Positions 38,032 to 50,057 of a DNA stretch of 64,000 bases are shown here, piece by piece; position 1 is the stretch's first letter, and each line of letters opens with the position of its first letter. The notes under the pieces are model-generated. The model made no database searches, was not told where the DNA came from, and saw only the letters and a program-made list of their open reading frames with translations. Source of the DNA: Acidovorax sp. SUPP3334 (GTDB taxonomy: Bacteria; Pseudomonadota; Gammaproteobacteria; Burkholderiales; Burkholderiaceae_C); NCBI RefSeq assembly GCF_030159055.1, contig NZ_BQXQ01000017.1:1-64000 (forward strand). Direction: 5' to 3'. Made by a program: the position numbers and the translations under genes.

Positions 38032-38478
38032 TCAGGATTGACCGGTCGATCCGTAGCCGCCCTCACCGCGCTGCGTAGCGGGGAAGTCGCTGACCACGTT
38101 GAACTGCGCCTGCACCACCGGCACGATCACCAGTTGGGCCAGCCGCTCCATGGGCTCCAGAACGAAGGCAGTGCCGCTGCGGTTCCAGGCGCTGACCATG
38201 AGTTGTCCCTGGTAATCGCTGTCGATCAGACCCACCAGGTTGCCCAGCACGATGCCGTGCTTGTGCCCCAAACCCGAGCGCGGAAGGATCAGTGCCGCAT
38301 AGGCCGGATCTTTCAGATAAACCGCAATGCCGGTCGGTACGAGTTGCCAGGCGTTGGGCTCGAGGTTGAGCGGCTCCTGAAGGCAGGCCCTGAGGTCGAG
38401 CCCGGCACTGCCCGGGGTGGCGTAGGAAGGCAGTTGCTCTGCCATGCGGGGGTCGAGAATCTTGACGTCGATCTTCAC
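38032..38478 (-). CDS. dut: dUTP diphosphatase
   Basis: A 148-residue trimeric dUTPase that hydrolyses dUTP to dUMP and pyrophosphate, keeping uracil out of DNA. All five family motifs are present, including [33 protein letters not shown], with its Asp and Gly-x-Gln, and the C-terminal [10 protein letters not shown]-loop-like arm. It is the last gene of the minus-strand cluster coaBC - membrane protein - dut, 9 bases after the gene before it. coaBC with dut is a common bacterial pairing. Confidence 0.95.
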   Translation of the reverse strand: MKIDVKILDPRMAEQLPSYATPGSAGLDLRACLQEPLNLEPNAWQLVPTGIAVYLKDPAYAALILPRSGLGHKHGIVLGNLVGLIDSDYQGQLMVSAWNRSGTAFVLEPMERLAQLVIVPVVQAQFNVVSDFPATQRGEGGYGSTGQS

Positions 38479-38487
38479 AAGCTCAGT

Positions 38488-39006
38488 TCATTTCTTCGGG
38501 TAACGGGGAAAGGAAGGCTGGCGCGCTGCATGGCGCAGCGCTGCCAGCAAGGATTGCAGCGGTGTGGTGCGGCCGGTTTCCTGCGCTGACATTGCGCCAG
38601 GCGCCTGGGTCGAAACACGGGCGGGCAGAAGATGTCCGGCCGCCCCCAGGCCCAGCCAGAAAAGGACCAGCAGTATCAGGCCGAACAGCGAGCCCCAGCC
38701 CGCTACCAGCCACAGCAGGCCTTTGGCCCATATGAGCATCAGCAGCAGTGCACGCGCCTTGCCCAGCCGTGTGGATGCGCCGGTGCCCAGCACTTTCGGA
38801 GCGACCCGGCCCAGGAGGGTATCGCGGGCGGGGGATTTCGCGGCGGCAGCGATGCGGGCAGTTGCCGACCGCTCACCGAAAAGATCGGGGCGCGCGCCAG
38901 GAATGGCCGGCCCCGCAGGTTGCTGCAACTGGACGAGGCGCTCGACATAGCTTGCGAAATCGCCGTCGGGCGGCGTATCCCATTCAGGCCGGAGTGGATG
39001 TTGCAC
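38488..39006 (-). CDS. hypothetical membrane protein between coaBC and dut
   Basis: A 172-residue protein with a soluble N-terminal part (MQHPLRPEWDTPPDGDFASY) and one long hydrophobic region (about residues 87-125, LLLMLIWAKGLLWLVAGWGS then LFGLILLVLFWLGLGAAG), probably two membrane helices. The rest is unstructured-looking and basic at the end (RQPSFPRYPKK). No motif of known activity. Gaps of 23 bases after coaBC and 9 before dut show it is part of that operon. Function unknown. Confidence 0.72.
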   Translation of the reverse strand: MQHPLRPEWDTPPDGDFASYVERLVQLQQPAGPAIPGARPDLFGERSATARIAAAAKSPARDTLLGRVAPKVLGTGASTRLGKARALLLMLIWAKGLLWLVAGWGSLFGLILLVLFWLGLGAAGHLLPARVSTQAPGAMSAQETGRTTPLQSLLAALRHAARQPSFPRYPKK

Positions 39007-39029
39007 GGACAGTGGCCGGTGTCAAAAGC

Positions 39030-40250
39030 TCAGGCCGCGCCAGCGAGGCGCTGGGCGATCTCGGCAACCAACTGCCGGGCGAGGTCACGTTTGGAAGCCC
39101 GCGGCAGTTCGCGATGGCCCTGCGCGTCCACCAGCAGCAGCGCGTTGTCGTCCTGGCCGAAGGTGGCCGGGCCGATGTTGCCAACCAGCAGCGGCACACC
39201 CTTGCGTTGGCGCTTGGCGCTGGCATGGCGCAGCAGGTCTTCGCTTTCGGCAGCGAAGCCGACGCAAAACAGTTGCCCTGAACGCGCACGATCCGACTGC
39301 GCCACCCGGGCAAGAATGTCCGGGTTTTCCACGAAAGCCAGCGCAGGCACCTGGCCAGACCCGTCCTTCTTGATCTTGTGGTGGGCGGCTTGAGCGGGGC
39401 GCCAATCGGCCACGGCGGCGGTTGCTACAAAAACAGTAGCATCAGGGGCATTCTGCACTACGGCGTCAAGCATATTCTGTGCAGATTGCACGTTCAAGCG
39501 TCGCACGCCGCGGGGCGTGGGCAGGTGCACCGGCCCGGCCACCAGCGTGACCTGCGCGCCTGCTTCGCGGGCGGCGCGGGCGATGGCAAAACCCATCTTG
39601 CCGCTCGACAGGTTGGTAATGCCGCGTACCGGGTCGATGGCCTCGAACGTCGGCCCGGCCGTCACCAGCATGCGCTGGCCCGCCAGCACCTTGGGGGCGA
39701 AAAAGGCGATCAACTCTTCGATGAGTTCGGAAGGCTCCAGCATGCGGCCGTCGCCGGTTTCGCCACAGGCCTGGTCGCCATTGCCCACGGCCAGCACCAC
39801 GGCACCGTCGCGCGCCACTTGCGCCAGATTGCGCTGCGTGGCCGGGTGGGCCCACATTTCGCGATTCATGGCGGGCGCCAGCAGCAGCGGCACGCGGTCG
39901 ATGGGCCTTGCCAGACAGGTAAGGCTCAGCAATTCGTCGGAGCGGCCCTGCGCCAGCCGTGCGATGAAGTCCGCGCTGCACGGTGCGATGACGATGGCGT
40001 CCGCCTCGCGGCCGAGGTTGATGTGCGGCATGTTGTTGGGCTCGCGCGCGTCCCACTGCGAGTGGTACACCGTGCGCCCGGTCAGCGCCTGCATCGTGAC
40101 GGGCGTCATGAACTGTGCGGCCGCCTCGGTCATCACCACCTGCACGGTGGCCCCGGCCTTGATGAGCAGGCGGGCGAATTCGGCCGATTTGTAGCAGGCG
40201 ATGCCGCCGGAGAGTCCCAGGAGAATGTGTTTGCCGGCAAGCTCGTTCAT
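39030..40250 (-). CDS. coaBC: phosphopantothenoylcysteine synthetase/decarboxylase
   Basis: A 406-residue bifunctional enzyme of coenzyme A biosynthesis. The CoaC half (about 1-185) is a flavoprotein decarboxylase with GLSGGIACYKSAEFARLL, the catalytic-His region NNMPHINLGREAD and the Cys loop GNGDQACGETGDGRM; the CoaB half (190-400) is the CTP-dependent ligase with TAGPTFEAIDPVRGITNLSS and VFVATAAVADWRP. It makes phosphopantetheine. Start MNELAGKH is preferred over the next in-frame codon three residues upstream. It is divergent from pyrG. Confidence 0.93.
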   Translation of the reverse strand: MNELAGKHILLGLSGGIACYKSAEFARLLIKAGATVQVVMTEAAAQFMTPVTMQALTGRTVYHSQWDAREPNNMPHINLGREADAIVIAPCSADFIARLAQGRSDELLSLTCLARPIDRVPLLLAPAMNREMWAHPATQRNLAQVARDGAVVLAVGNGDQACGETGDGRMLEPSELIEELIAFFAPKVLAGQRMLVTAGPTFEAIDPVRGITNLSSGKMGFAIARAAREAGAQVTLVAGPVHLPTPRGVRRLNVQSAQNMLDAVVQNAPDATVFVATAAVADWRPAQAAHHKIKKDGSGQVPALAFVENPDILARVAQSDRARSGQLFCVGFAAESEDLLRHASAKRQRKGVPLLVGNIGPATFGQDDNALLLVDAQGHRELPRASKRDLARQLVAEIAQRLAGAA

Positions 40251-40291
40251 GGCGCGCAATTTAGCAGACGGGGGCCTCGGGCTTGCAGAGC

Positions 40292-40325
40292 GCCGGCCAG
40301 GGCCATGATGGCCGGCCTCTATAAT
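40292..40325 (+). promoter_or_regulatory. pyrG promoter with GC palindrome
   Basis: TATAAT at 40320-40325 lies 26 bases before the pyrG ATG. Just upstream is a perfect inverted repeat, GCCGGCCA and TGGCCGGC (40292-40316), covering the usual -35 area; I see no good -35 hexamer, so the palindrome may be a regulator site for pyrG or coaBC. Evidence is sequence shape only. Confidence 0.5.
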
Positions 40326-40345
40326 CCCAATTTCCCACCACCTAA

Positions 40346-42022
<1,677 letters not shown>

Positions 42023-42070
42023 GCGCCCGTCCTGCAGCAACGACCGCCAAGAAAAGTAGAAAGACCTGCC

Positions 42071-42928
42071 ATGAAACTCTGCGGCTTCGACGTCGGCCTG
42101 GAACACCGCTTCTTCCTCATCGCAGGCCCCTGCGTGATCGAGTCCGAGCAACTGCAGATGGACGTGGCCGGCCAGCTCAAGGAAACGGCGGCAGCCCTCG
42201 GCATTCCGTTCATCTTCAAAAGCAGCTTCGACAAGGCCAACCGGTCGTCGGGCACCAGCTTTCGCGGCCCCGGCCGTGAAAAGGGCCTGGAGATCCTGGC
42301 CAAGATCCGGCGCGACCTGGGCGTACCGGTGCTGACCGATGTGCACACCGAGGACGACATCGCCGAGGCCTCCAAGGTGGTGGACGTGCTGCAAACGCCC
42401 GCCTTCCTGTGCCGCCAGACCGACTTCATCCGCGCCGTGGCGCAGTCGGGCAAGCCGGTGAACATCAAGAAGGGCCAGTTCCTCGCGCCGCACGACATGA
42501 AGAACGTGATCGACAAGGCCCGCGCCGCCGCCCAGGAGGCAGGCCTGCCCGAGGACAGCTTCATGGCCTGCGAACGGGGGGCGAGCTTCGGCTACAACAA
42601 CCTCGTCTCCGACATGCGCGGCCTGGCGATCATGCGCGAGACCGGCGCACCGGTCGTGTTCGATGCCACCCATTCGGTACAGCTGCCTGGCGGCCAGGGC
42701 ACGAGCAGCGGCGGCCAGCGCGAAATGGTGCCGGTGCTGGCACGCGCTGCCGTCGCCGTGGGCGTGGCGGGCCTGTTCATGGAAACCCATCCCGACCCGG
42801 CCAAGGCCCTGTCCGACGGCCCCAACGCCGTGCCACTGAAGCACATGAAGGCGCTGCTGGAAACGCTGGTGGCCCTGGACACCGTCACCAAGCGCAACGG
42901 ATTCCTCGAAAACAACTTTGGAGCTTAA
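42071..42928 (+). CDS. kdsA: 3-deoxy-8-phosphooctulonate synthase
   Basis: A 285-residue enzyme that joins phosphoenolpyruvate and arabinose 5-phosphate to make KDO 8-phosphate for lipopolysaccharide. Family blocks are [47 protein letters not shown], and [14 protein letters not shown]. It follows pyrG by 48 bases and precedes the DUF1330 gene by 3, so it is co-transcribed. Confidence 0.97.
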   Translation: MKLCGFDVGLEHRFFLIAGPCVIESEQLQMDVAGQLKETAAALGIPFIFKSSFDKANRSSGTSFRGPGREKGLEILAKIRRDLGVPVLTDVHTEDDIAEASKVVDVLQTPAFLCRQTDFIRAVAQSGKPVNIKKGQFLAPHDMKNVIDKARAAAQEAGLPEDSFMACERGASFGYNNLVSDMRGLAIMRETGAPVVFDATHSVQLPGGQGTSSGGQREMVPVLARAAVAVGVAGLFMETHPDPAKALSDGPNAVPLKHMKALLETLVALDTVTKRNGFLENNFGA

Positions 42929-42931
42929 AAC

Positions 42932-43222
42932 ATGAGCAGTAGTTACGTCATCGCATCCGTCACCGTCACCAACCCCGAGCAGTTCGAGGAGTACAAGAAG
43001 TGGAGCACCCACGCCATGCAGGTGCATGGCGCCGAGGTCTGCATCCGCGGCGGCAAGGTCGAGGTGCTCGAAGGTGACTGGAACCCCGGCCTCACCGTGC
43101 TGCTGAAGTTCCCGAGCTTCGAAGCGGCCCGCGCGTTCTATGACACGCCCGAATACCAGAAGGCCAAGGCAGCCCGCGACGGCGCGGCCGTCATACGCAT
43201 GGTGTGCATCGAAGGCGTGTGA
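42932..43222 (+). CDS. DUF1330 domain protein
   Basis: A 96-residue protein of the DUF1330 family, a dimeric alpha-beta-barrel fold (ferredoxin-like). The family marks appear as VTNPEQFEEYKKWSTHAM, a Cys at 36, GDWNPGLTVLLKFPSFEAA, and ARAFYDTPEYQKAKAARDGA. Function is unknown in general. It starts 3 bases after kdsA, and its place after kdsA and near eno fits the conserved cluster. Confidence 0.9.
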   Translation: MSSSYVIASVTVTNPEQFEEYKKWSTHAMQVHGAEVCIRGGKVEVLEGDWNPGLTVLLKFPSFEAARAFYDTPEYQKAKAARDGAAVIRMVCIEGV

Positions 43223-43280
43223 GCTTCAAGCATCTTGTTGGTCTGTTGATCGCATTTGCTGACGCCAGCAACCAGCGCTG

Positions 43281-43769
43281 ATGATTCACTTTTCAGTGGT
43301 CGTGCTGTCGTCCTTGATCATGGGTTTGTTGCTTACGCCGACGATCTATATCGCCATGGGCGCGCTCGGGGGTTTTGCAACGGCTTTTACCTTCATCTCC
43401 TTGCCTTTGCTGCTCGCATGCACACTGTTCCTTCTGTGTCGATTCCTCGCAAAGCCGGGGTCCACCGCGACTCCAAGGCAATGGCTGGCTGGACTCGAAT
43501 CCATCGCATGGCTCGGGGTCGTGTTTTTCTTGTTTATCGTCTCGGGCTTCACCCTGCTCACTCACGCAGAGCGCGTCGGCCTTTTTTGCACGCTGCTGTT
43601 GATCGCCTCCTTCTTGGCAGCGCCCTGGATGGCGTTGCGACCTTCCATGCTGGCGGCCCGAATCGCGCGCTGGCCAGCGAGATGGGTTTCAGCATCCTCA
43701 TTGATCGCTCCCGTGGTTTTGATCGTGGGCAGTGCCATGTACCTGCACACGCCTGAACACTTTTTATAG
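43281..43769 (+). CDS. hypothetical four-helix membrane protein
   Basis: A 162-residue polytopic protein with about four membrane helices (residues 4-24, 30-52, 75-97 and 104-122, with a further hydrophobic end near 143-157). No conserved motif is recognised. Its codons are AT-richer than those of kdsA and eno, and there is no clear ribosome site, so it looks like a recent insertion or fast-evolving gene in an otherwise conserved cluster. Function unknown. Confidence 0.6.
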   Translation: MIHFSVVVLSSLIMGLLLTPTIYIAMGALGGFATAFTFISLPLLLACTLFLLCRFLAKPGSTATPRQWLAGLESIAWLGVVFFLFIVSGFTLLTHAERVGLFCTLLLIASFLAAPWMALRPSMLAARIARWPARWVSASSLIAPVVLIVGSAMYLHTPEHFL

Positions 43770-43878
43770 CCTCATATCCTTGTTACGTGGGTTGGTGCGG
43801 ACACCGCCATGATCGTTGCCGTTGACTGAGCGCAACCCGCCGCCAATCGATAATTCTTTTAAAACTGGAGAACCTTGA

Positions 43879-45165
<1,287 letters not shown>

Positions 45166-45246
45166 CCCTGTTGCCCCCTGCGGGGCGGCCACCGGGCCGA
45201 TCTTTTCCGGTCATTTCCCTTAACTGCCCAGCAGCCTCAGGTTTCC

Positions 45247-45525
45247 ATGAATTCCCGCATCGTTCCGCTGGTGCTGCTGCTCCTCCTCGTGGGGGTGCAG
45301 GCGCAGCTGTGGACGGGCCGTGGCAGCGTTCACCATGTGCAGGAAATGAGGGAGAAGATCGCGGTCCAGAAGCAGGCCAATGCCGAGGCGCGCCAAGCCA
45401 ACGAGCGCCTCACCTCTGAAGTGCACGATCTTCGCGACGGCCTGGACATGGTCGAAGAAAAAGCGCGCAACGAGTTGGGCATGGTCAAGCCCAACGAAAT
45501 CTACGTGCAGGTGACCCACCGCTGA
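45247..45525 (+). CDS. ftsB: cell division protein FtsB
   Basis: A 92-residue divisome protein that, with FtsL and FtsQ, links early and late division proteins. It has a short cytoplasmic start, one membrane helix (about 4-20, IVPLVLLLLLVGVQAQLW), and a coiled coil (about 30-75, EKIAVQKQANAEARQANERL) ending in the conserved ARNELGMVKPNEIYVQV. It follows eno, the usual partner of ftsB in proteobacteria. Confidence 0.94.
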   Translation: MNSRIVPLVLLLLLVGVQAQLWTGRGSVHHVQEMREKIAVQKQANAEARQANERLTSEVHDLRDGLDMVEEKARNELGMVKPNEIYVQVTHR

Positions 45526-45550
45526 GCGCGGGCATCTGCGGTGGTTTTCC

Positions 45551-46132
45551 TTGTCTGCCTTTCCGGTCCGCATCGCCCTGCTGGGCACGCCTGGCGAAAG
45601 CCTGGATGGTTTTGCCCGCAACGTTCTACGGCATCTCGACCCGGCCCATGCCACCCTGGATACCTGCCCTGCTCTGATCGCAGCGGTGCTTGATTGCCTG
45701 GACGCGCACGATGCCCCATCGCGGGCGGAGACTGCGAGACAGGCGTTGGCGTCACTGGCCAATGCCCATGCGGCGACGGGGGCGTTGACCCTGCTCGTTG
45801 GCCTGGAAGGCACGGGCAGCCTGGCGTTGCCGCCAAAGCCTTCATTGCCGGCTCCGCCTCGGCACGCCCTATCGGAGCGGTTCGATGCCTGTCTGCGCCA
45901 AGCGCTTTCCGACGCCGGGGTGGCGTACCGCGTGCTGTACGGCAGCGAGGACGAGCGTTTGCGATCCACACTGATTGCTATAAAAAGCATAGCTTCCAGC
46001 GCATTGAATACGGCGGCGGGGCCGGTTTTTGACTCCAATGCGCTGCGCTCGGTCCGGCTGCGCGCCTGGGCGTGCGAAAAATGCAGCGACCCCGAATGCG
46101 AACACAAGCTGTTCACCGCGCTGCGCGGCTGA
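45551..46132 (+). CDS. hypothetical protein with C-terminal Cys cluster
   Basis: A 193-residue soluble protein of unknown function, with a likely TTG start (MSAFPVRIALLGTPG). Residues 8-18 form a beta strand and turn; the body is Ala/Leu-rich helices; the end is WACEKCSDPECEHKLFTALR, a C-x2-C-x4-C-x-H-like cluster suited to one metal ion. A copy of the palindromic repeat (45975-46032) lies in frame and codes for about 19 residues (IAIKSIASSALNTAAGP), interrupting the plausible core, so the native protein was probably shorter. It lies 25 bases after ftsB. Confidence 0.65.
   Translation: MSAFPVRIALLGTPGESLDGFARNVLRHLDPAHATLDTCPALIAAVLDCLDAHDAPSRAETARQALASLANAHAATGALTLLVGLEGTGSLALPPKPSLPAPPRHALSERFDACLRQALSDAGVAYRVLYGSEDERLRSTLIAIKSIASSALNTAAGPVFDSNALRSVRLRAWACEKCSDPECEHKLFTALRG
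45975..46032 (+). repeat. Comamonadaceae-type palindromic repeat, copy D, core inverted, within a gene
   Basis: TTGCTAT-N7-ATAGC, then 23 bases (45995-46017, starting TCCAGCGCA and ending CGGCGGC), then GGCC and five T. The 23-base core is the reverse complement of the core in copy C (60958-60980) with one mismatch, while the flanking parts keep the same order and orientation. It is read through in frame in the 193-residue protein gene. Confidence 0.72.
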
Positions 46133-46162
46133 TGCCCCCGGCAGGCGCCAAGGCATACCCCG

Positions 46163-46190
46163 AAAAAAGACTCCGCCGCCCTGACGGAGC
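46163..46190 (-). terminator. intrinsic terminator of hslO
   Basis: On the minus strand CTCCG...CGGAG (loop of about nine bases) followed by six T, ending just downstream of the hslO stop at 46213. It also lies after the 193-residue gene on the plus strand but has no T run in that direction. Confidence 0.7.
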
Positions 46191-46212
46191 CCCTTGGGCA
46201 GCGGCGCAGCCG

Positions 46213-47202
46213 TTACTGAACGCTCGACGGCCCTGGCAATTGCTTGCCCGGCTCGGTGAAGATCTGCGCGGCATCGACCGCGTCGTAGCGGTATTGCTGG
46301 CCGCAGAACTCGCACGCCACCTCGATGTCGCCGCGTTCGGCAAGGATGCTTTCGGCCTCTTCCACGCCCAGGCTGCGCAGCATGGCACTGACGCGCTCGC
46401 GGCTGCAGGTGCAGGCGAAGCGGGGGCCGTCCACGCCCTGGCTCGGCACGAAGCGCAGCAGTTTTTCTTCCCAGAACAGGCGCCGCAGGATGGTGTCGAC
46501 GTCCAGCCCCAGCAGTTCGTCGCGCGTGAGGCTGGCGGCCAGCGTGGCGATGCGGTTGTAGTCCTCGTTGCGGCCGATCTCGTCCTCGTTCTCGCGGTAG
46601 GTCATTTCGCCCGCCAGATTGCCCTCGCCCTTGATCGGCATGCGCTGGATGAGCAATCCGGCGGCCACCTTGTCGTCGGCTGCCAGCACGAGGGTCGTGT
46701 CGAGCTGTTCGGACTGCAGCATGTAGTGCTGCAGCACGTCGCTGAGCTTTTCGATCTTCTCGTTGTGGTCACCGTGCAGCGGCACCACGCCCTGGTAGGG
46801 CTGCTGACCCGGCAGGCGGTCCTTGGGGTCGAGCGTGATGGCGCAGCGACCGCCGCCGCCCACGTTCACCATGTCGCTCAGGCGCGCGGTGTCGGGCACG
46901 TCGCCGTTCACCGACGCCGTGGCGCGCAGGCTGAGGTCCGACTGCACCTCCGCCACCGCCAGCTTGACCGGGCCGTCGCCGAAGACCTGCAGCACCAGCG
47001 CCCCGTTGAACTTGATGTTGGACTGCATCAGCACGCCCGCCGCCGCCATCTCGCCCAGCAGCTCGCGAACCGGAGGCGGGTAGGCACCGGACGTGGTGTT
47101 GGCGGCGCGCCGCGCGAGGATCTCGGTCCAGGCGTCGGTCAGGCGCACGATCATGCCGCGCACGGGCAGCCCATCGAAAAGAAACTTGTGGAGTTCAGAC
47201 AC
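46213..47202 (-). CDS. hslO: redox-regulated chaperone Hsp33
   Basis: A 329-residue chaperone activated by oxidation. The N-terminal domain has FLFDGLPVRGMIVRL, ANTTSGAYPPPVRELLGEM and LVLQVFGDGPVKLAVAE; the C-terminal zinc site is complete as ACTCS (C-x-C near 264) and CEFC (C-x2-C near 296). On oxidation these Cys form disulfides, release zinc and expose the client surface. It is longer than E. coli Hsp33 (292), the extra residues being mainly near the middle and the end. It precedes hslO-downstream terminator and follows the gamma-carbonic-anhydrase gene. Confidence 0.95.
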   Translation of the reverse strand: MSELHKFLFDGLPVRGMIVRLTDAWTEILARRAANTTSGAYPPPVRELLGEMAAAGVLMQSNIKFNGALVLQVFGDGPVKLAVAEVQSDLSLRATASVNGDVPDTARLSDMVNVGGGGRCAITLDPKDRLPGQQPYQGVVPLHGDHNEKIEKLSDVLQHYMLQSEQLDTTLVLAADDKVAAGLLIQRMPIKGEGNLAGEMTYRENEDEIGRNEDYNRIATLAASLTRDELLGLDVDTILRRLFWEEKLLRFVPSQGVDGPRFACTCSRERVSAMLRSLGVEEAESILAERGDIEVACEFCGQQYRYDAVDAAQIFTEPGKQLPGPSSVQ

Positions 47203-47236
47203 CTGATTGATTCCTGAAAAATGATTGCGCCGCGGC

Positions 47237-47761
47237 TCAGGCCAGCTTGCGCAGCCCGGCGCGAAAACGGCGGGCGTTGTCGATATAGGACTGCGCGCTT
47301 TTGCGCAGCCCTTCGATCTGCTCGGGCGAGAGCTGGCGCACCGCCTTGGCGGGACTGCCGATGATCATGGAGCCATCGGGAAACTCCTTGCCTTCCGTCA
47401 CCAGCGCGCCGGCGCCGACGAGGCAATGCTTGCCGATCTTCGCACCGTTGAGCAACACCGCGCCGATGCCGACCAACGATTCGTCGCCCACCGTGCAGCC
47501 GTGAAGCACCACCTTGTGGCCCACCGTGACGCACTCGCCCAGCACCAGCGGCTGGCCGGGGTCGGAATGCAGCACGCTGCCGTCCTGCACGTTGGTACCG
47601 GCCCCGATGGTGATCGGTTCGTTGTCGCCCCGCAGCACCGCCCCGAACCAGATGCTGGAGGCTTCGCCCAGCACGACGTTGCCCATCACCTCGGCACTGT
47701 CTGCAACCCACGCCGAAGGCGCGGTGCGGGGTGATATGCCATCGAGTTCATAAAGCGCCAT
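47237..47761 (-). CDS. gamma-class carbonic anhydrase family protein
   Basis: A 174-residue left-handed beta-helix protein with hexapeptide repeats ([20 protein letters not shown] and [20 protein letters not shown]). The metal site histidines are visible in LHSDPG and [11 protein letters not shown]. It belongs to the Cam/YrdA group, where carbonic anhydrase activity is variable. The start MALYELDGI lies 35 bases after the upstream hslO direction; it is read on the minus strand and shares a promoter region with the divergent DUF455 gene. Confidence 0.9.
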   Translation of the reverse strand: MALYELDGISPRTAPSAWVADSAEVMGNVVLGEASSIWFGAVLRGDNEPITIGAGTNVQDGSVLHSDPGQPLVLGECVTVGHKVVLHGCTVGDESLVGIGAVLLNGAKIGKHCLVGAGALVTEGKEFPDGSMIIGSPAKAVRQLSPEQIEGLRKSAQSYIDNARRFRAGLRKLA

Positions 47762-47809
47762 CAAAGTCTCCTTTTTTTGTAAGCCGGGCCGAATCCTAGA
47801 ATTGTAGGG

Positions 47810-48613
47810 ATGGACCTTCGCCAATGCGCTCTCTCGGCCCTGTGCCTGACCGATCCCCAGGCCAAAGCCGCCGCCACCATGGACCTGCACGCGCGTGCCG
47901 CTACCGGCTCCATCGGCACCCGTGGGCCTGCCAGCCCCGAAGACGCAACCGCCCTGCCCGGCCGGCCAGAGCGGCCCACCTTGCTGCGCCACACCGAAGT
48001 GGCCCGCCGGTCTCCGGCCACGCACGAAGGCCGCGCGGTGCTGATGCATGCCATTGCCCACATCGAGTTCAACGCCATCAACCTCGCGCTCGATGCCGTC
48101 TGGCGGTTCGACGGCATGCCAGAGGCTTTCTACCTCGACTGGCTGCGGGTGGCCGCCGAAGAAGCCACGCACTTCGGATGGTTGCGCGAACACCTGCGCG
48201 GCATGGGGCACGACTACGGCGACTTTCCCGCCCATCAGGGCCTGTGGACCATGTGCGAGAAGACCGCCGGCGATATCGTCGCGCGCATGGCCCTGGTGCC
48301 GCGCACGCTGGAGGCCCGCGGGCTCGACGCCACCCCGCTCATCCAGCGCAAGCTGCGGCAGGTAGGCACGCCGGATGCACTGGCCGCCGTGGACATTCTG
48401 GACATCATCCTGCGGGAAGAGGTGGGGCACGTGGCGATTGGTAACCATTGGTATCGCTGGCTGTGCGAGCGGGACGGGCTCGATCCGCTGGCGCATTACG
48501 GGCTGCTGGTGCGCCGCTATGAGGCGCCGCGCCTGAAGCCCCCGTTCAATGCCGAAGCCCGCCGCGCTGCGGGGTTCAGCGATGCGGAAATGGAGTGGTT
48601 GCAGCATGGCTGA
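47810..48613 (+). CDS. DUF455 ferritin-like protein
   Basis: A 267-residue protein of the DUF455 family with a four-helix ferritin-like core. Likely metal ligands are E in [10 protein letters not shown], the pair in [13 protein letters not shown], and [13 protein letters not shown]. The activity of the family is unknown; related ferritin-like proteins are diiron oxygenases or hydroxylases. Divergent from the carbonic anhydrase gene with 48 bases between starts. Its stop overlaps the next gene's ATG (ATGGCTGA), implying coupling. Confidence 0.85.
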   Translation: MDLRQCALSALCLTDPQAKAAATMDLHARAATGSIGTRGPASPEDATALPGRPERPTLLRHTEVARRSPATHEGRAVLMHAIAHIEFNAINLALDAVWRFDGMPEAFYLDWLRVAAEEATHFGWLREHLRGMGHDYGDFPAHQGLWTMCEKTAGDIVARMALVPRTLEARGLDATPLIQRKLRQVGTPDALAAVDILDIILREEVGHVAIGNHWYRWLCERDGLDPLAHYGLLVRRYEAPRLKPPFNAEARRAAGFSDAEMEWLQHG

Positions 48614-49982
48614 CAAGGCCACGCTGCCTTACGATCTTTCCTACAATGCCCCAAACCCGCAGCCCCCAACGCCGAGGGGTGCGGCCCGTCCACCGATCGC
48701 CTTCAGTTCGCCACCCATGCCACAAACGCCTGTCGCCGGCACCTCTCCGTCCATTGCCCCCGAAAGCAACCCTGCAGGCGCGATGATCGCGCGGCAGGCC
48801 ATCATGAACGGGCAGCAGGCAGTGGTCGGCTACGAGCTTTTCAACCGGTCCCGCGCCGGCCACGCCCACACCGCCGCCACGGACGTGTTCCTGGTGTTCA
48901 CCGCGCTGTCCCATGCCGGCAGCGAAGAGCTGGTGGGCAAGAAGCTGATCTTCGTCAACTGCACCCATGAAAGCCTCTCGGGCGGCCACCTCGAGCTGGT
49001 CGATCCGGACAAGGTGGTGCTGGAAATTCCGCCCCTCGGCCATGCGGCCGCCGAGGAAGTCAGCACGCGGCTGCCGATCCTGTCGGGCTTGCGCGAACGT
49101 GGCTTTCACCTGGCGTTCAATCACACCGTGCTGGAGTCGGCCTATGCGCCCTGGCTGCCGCTGGCCGACTACATCAAGCTGGACCTTTCGGTGCTGGCAC
49201 CGGACCAATTGGCGGTGCTCATCAAATACGCGGGCCGCCACTCCAAGGCCGAGCTGATCGCCGAGAAGGTCGAGACCGCCAAACAGTACGACATGGCGTC
49301 GAGCACAGGCGTGCAGCTGTTCCAGGGGTACTGGTTCTCGCGCCCGTCGCTGGTGGAAGCCAAGCTGCTCACGCCGGCGCAAAGCAGCATCATCCATCTC
49401 ATCAATCTCGTGCGGCAACAGGCCAGCACGGACGAGATCGAAGAGGTCCTCAAGAAGGATGCGGGCCTGGCCTTCAACCTGATGCGGCTCATCAATTCGT
49501 CCGGGTTCGGGCTGACGCGCGAGATCACCTCGTTCCGGCAAGCGGTGATGCTCATGGGCCTCAAGAAGCTGTTCCGCTGGGCCGCCCTGCTGCTCACCGC
49601 TTCGCGCGCCGGTGGCATTTCCGCCTCGGTCGGTCACACGGCCGTGGTGCGGGGCCGGTTGATGGAATTGCTCGCTCTGGAAACCATGTCGCAGGATGAA
49701 GCCGACCAAGCCTTCGTGGTCGGCATTTTCTCGATGCTCGATCAGATGCTGAGCATGCCCATGGAGTCCGCTGTGGGGCTGTTGCACGTGCCGGAGACGG
49801 TGTCCGAAGCGCTGCTGGAGCGCACGGGCGTTCTCGGGGAACTGCTGCGGCTGGCGGAGGCTTGCGAATCCAGCGACGATGCCGCTTTCGACCAGGCGGC
49901 CAGTTCGCTGCAGCTGTCGAGCCAGCAGATCAATATGGCCCATTTGCAGGCATTGGCCTGGGTGGACCAGTTGGTGGAATGA
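48606..49982 (+). CDS. EAL-HDOD signalling protein with degenerate EAL domain (paralogue 1)
   Basis: A 458-residue protein of the YuxH type. After a disordered Pro-rich start (to about 55), an EAL-like domain runs to about 255: YELFNRS replaces YEALx[11 protein letters not shown] stands where catalytic EAL enzymes have LALDDFG, but DYIKLDLS and AEKVET are kept. It should not cleave cyclic di-GMP. The HDOD domain follows ([20 protein letters not shown] to the end), with [12 protein letters not shown] and [11 protein letters not shown] near relative follows directly downstream. Start at ATG 48606 overlaps the DUF455 stop; a start 19 codons upstream is less likely. Confidence 0.85.
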   Translation: MADKATLPYDLSYNAPNPQPPTPRGAARPPIAFSSPPMPQTPVAGTSPSIAPESNPAGAMIARQAIMNGQQAVVGYELFNRSRAGHAHTAATDVFLVFTALSHAGSEELVGKKLIFVNCTHESLSGGHLELVDPDKVVLEIPPLGHAAAEEVSTRLPILSGLRERGFHLAFNHTVLESAYAPWLPLADYIKLDLSVLAPDQLAVLIKYAGRHSKAELIAEKVETAKQYDMASSTGVQLFQGYWFSRPSLVEAKLLTPAQSSIIHLINLVRQQASTDEIEEVLKKDAGLAFNLMRLINSSGFGLTREITSFRQAVMLMGLKKLFRWAALLLTASRAGGISASVGHTAVVRGRLMELLALETMSQDEADQAFVVGIFSMLDQMLSMPMESAVGLLHVPETVSEALLERTGVLGELLRLAEACESSDDAAFDQAASSLQLSSQQINMAHLQALAWVDQLVE

Positions 49983-50057
49983 GGTCCGGAGTGGGCGACA
50001 CCGCGCGACTCTGGTGGTAAGGTCACCGAATTCATTCAAATCACTGACGCAGACCCC

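Noticed and set aside
39424..39462. Full copy of the palindromic repeat in coaBC
   Set aside because: GCTACTGTTTTTGTAGC-like sequence lies in the conserved CoaB motif VFVATAAVADW, so resemblance to the repeat is probably coincidence.
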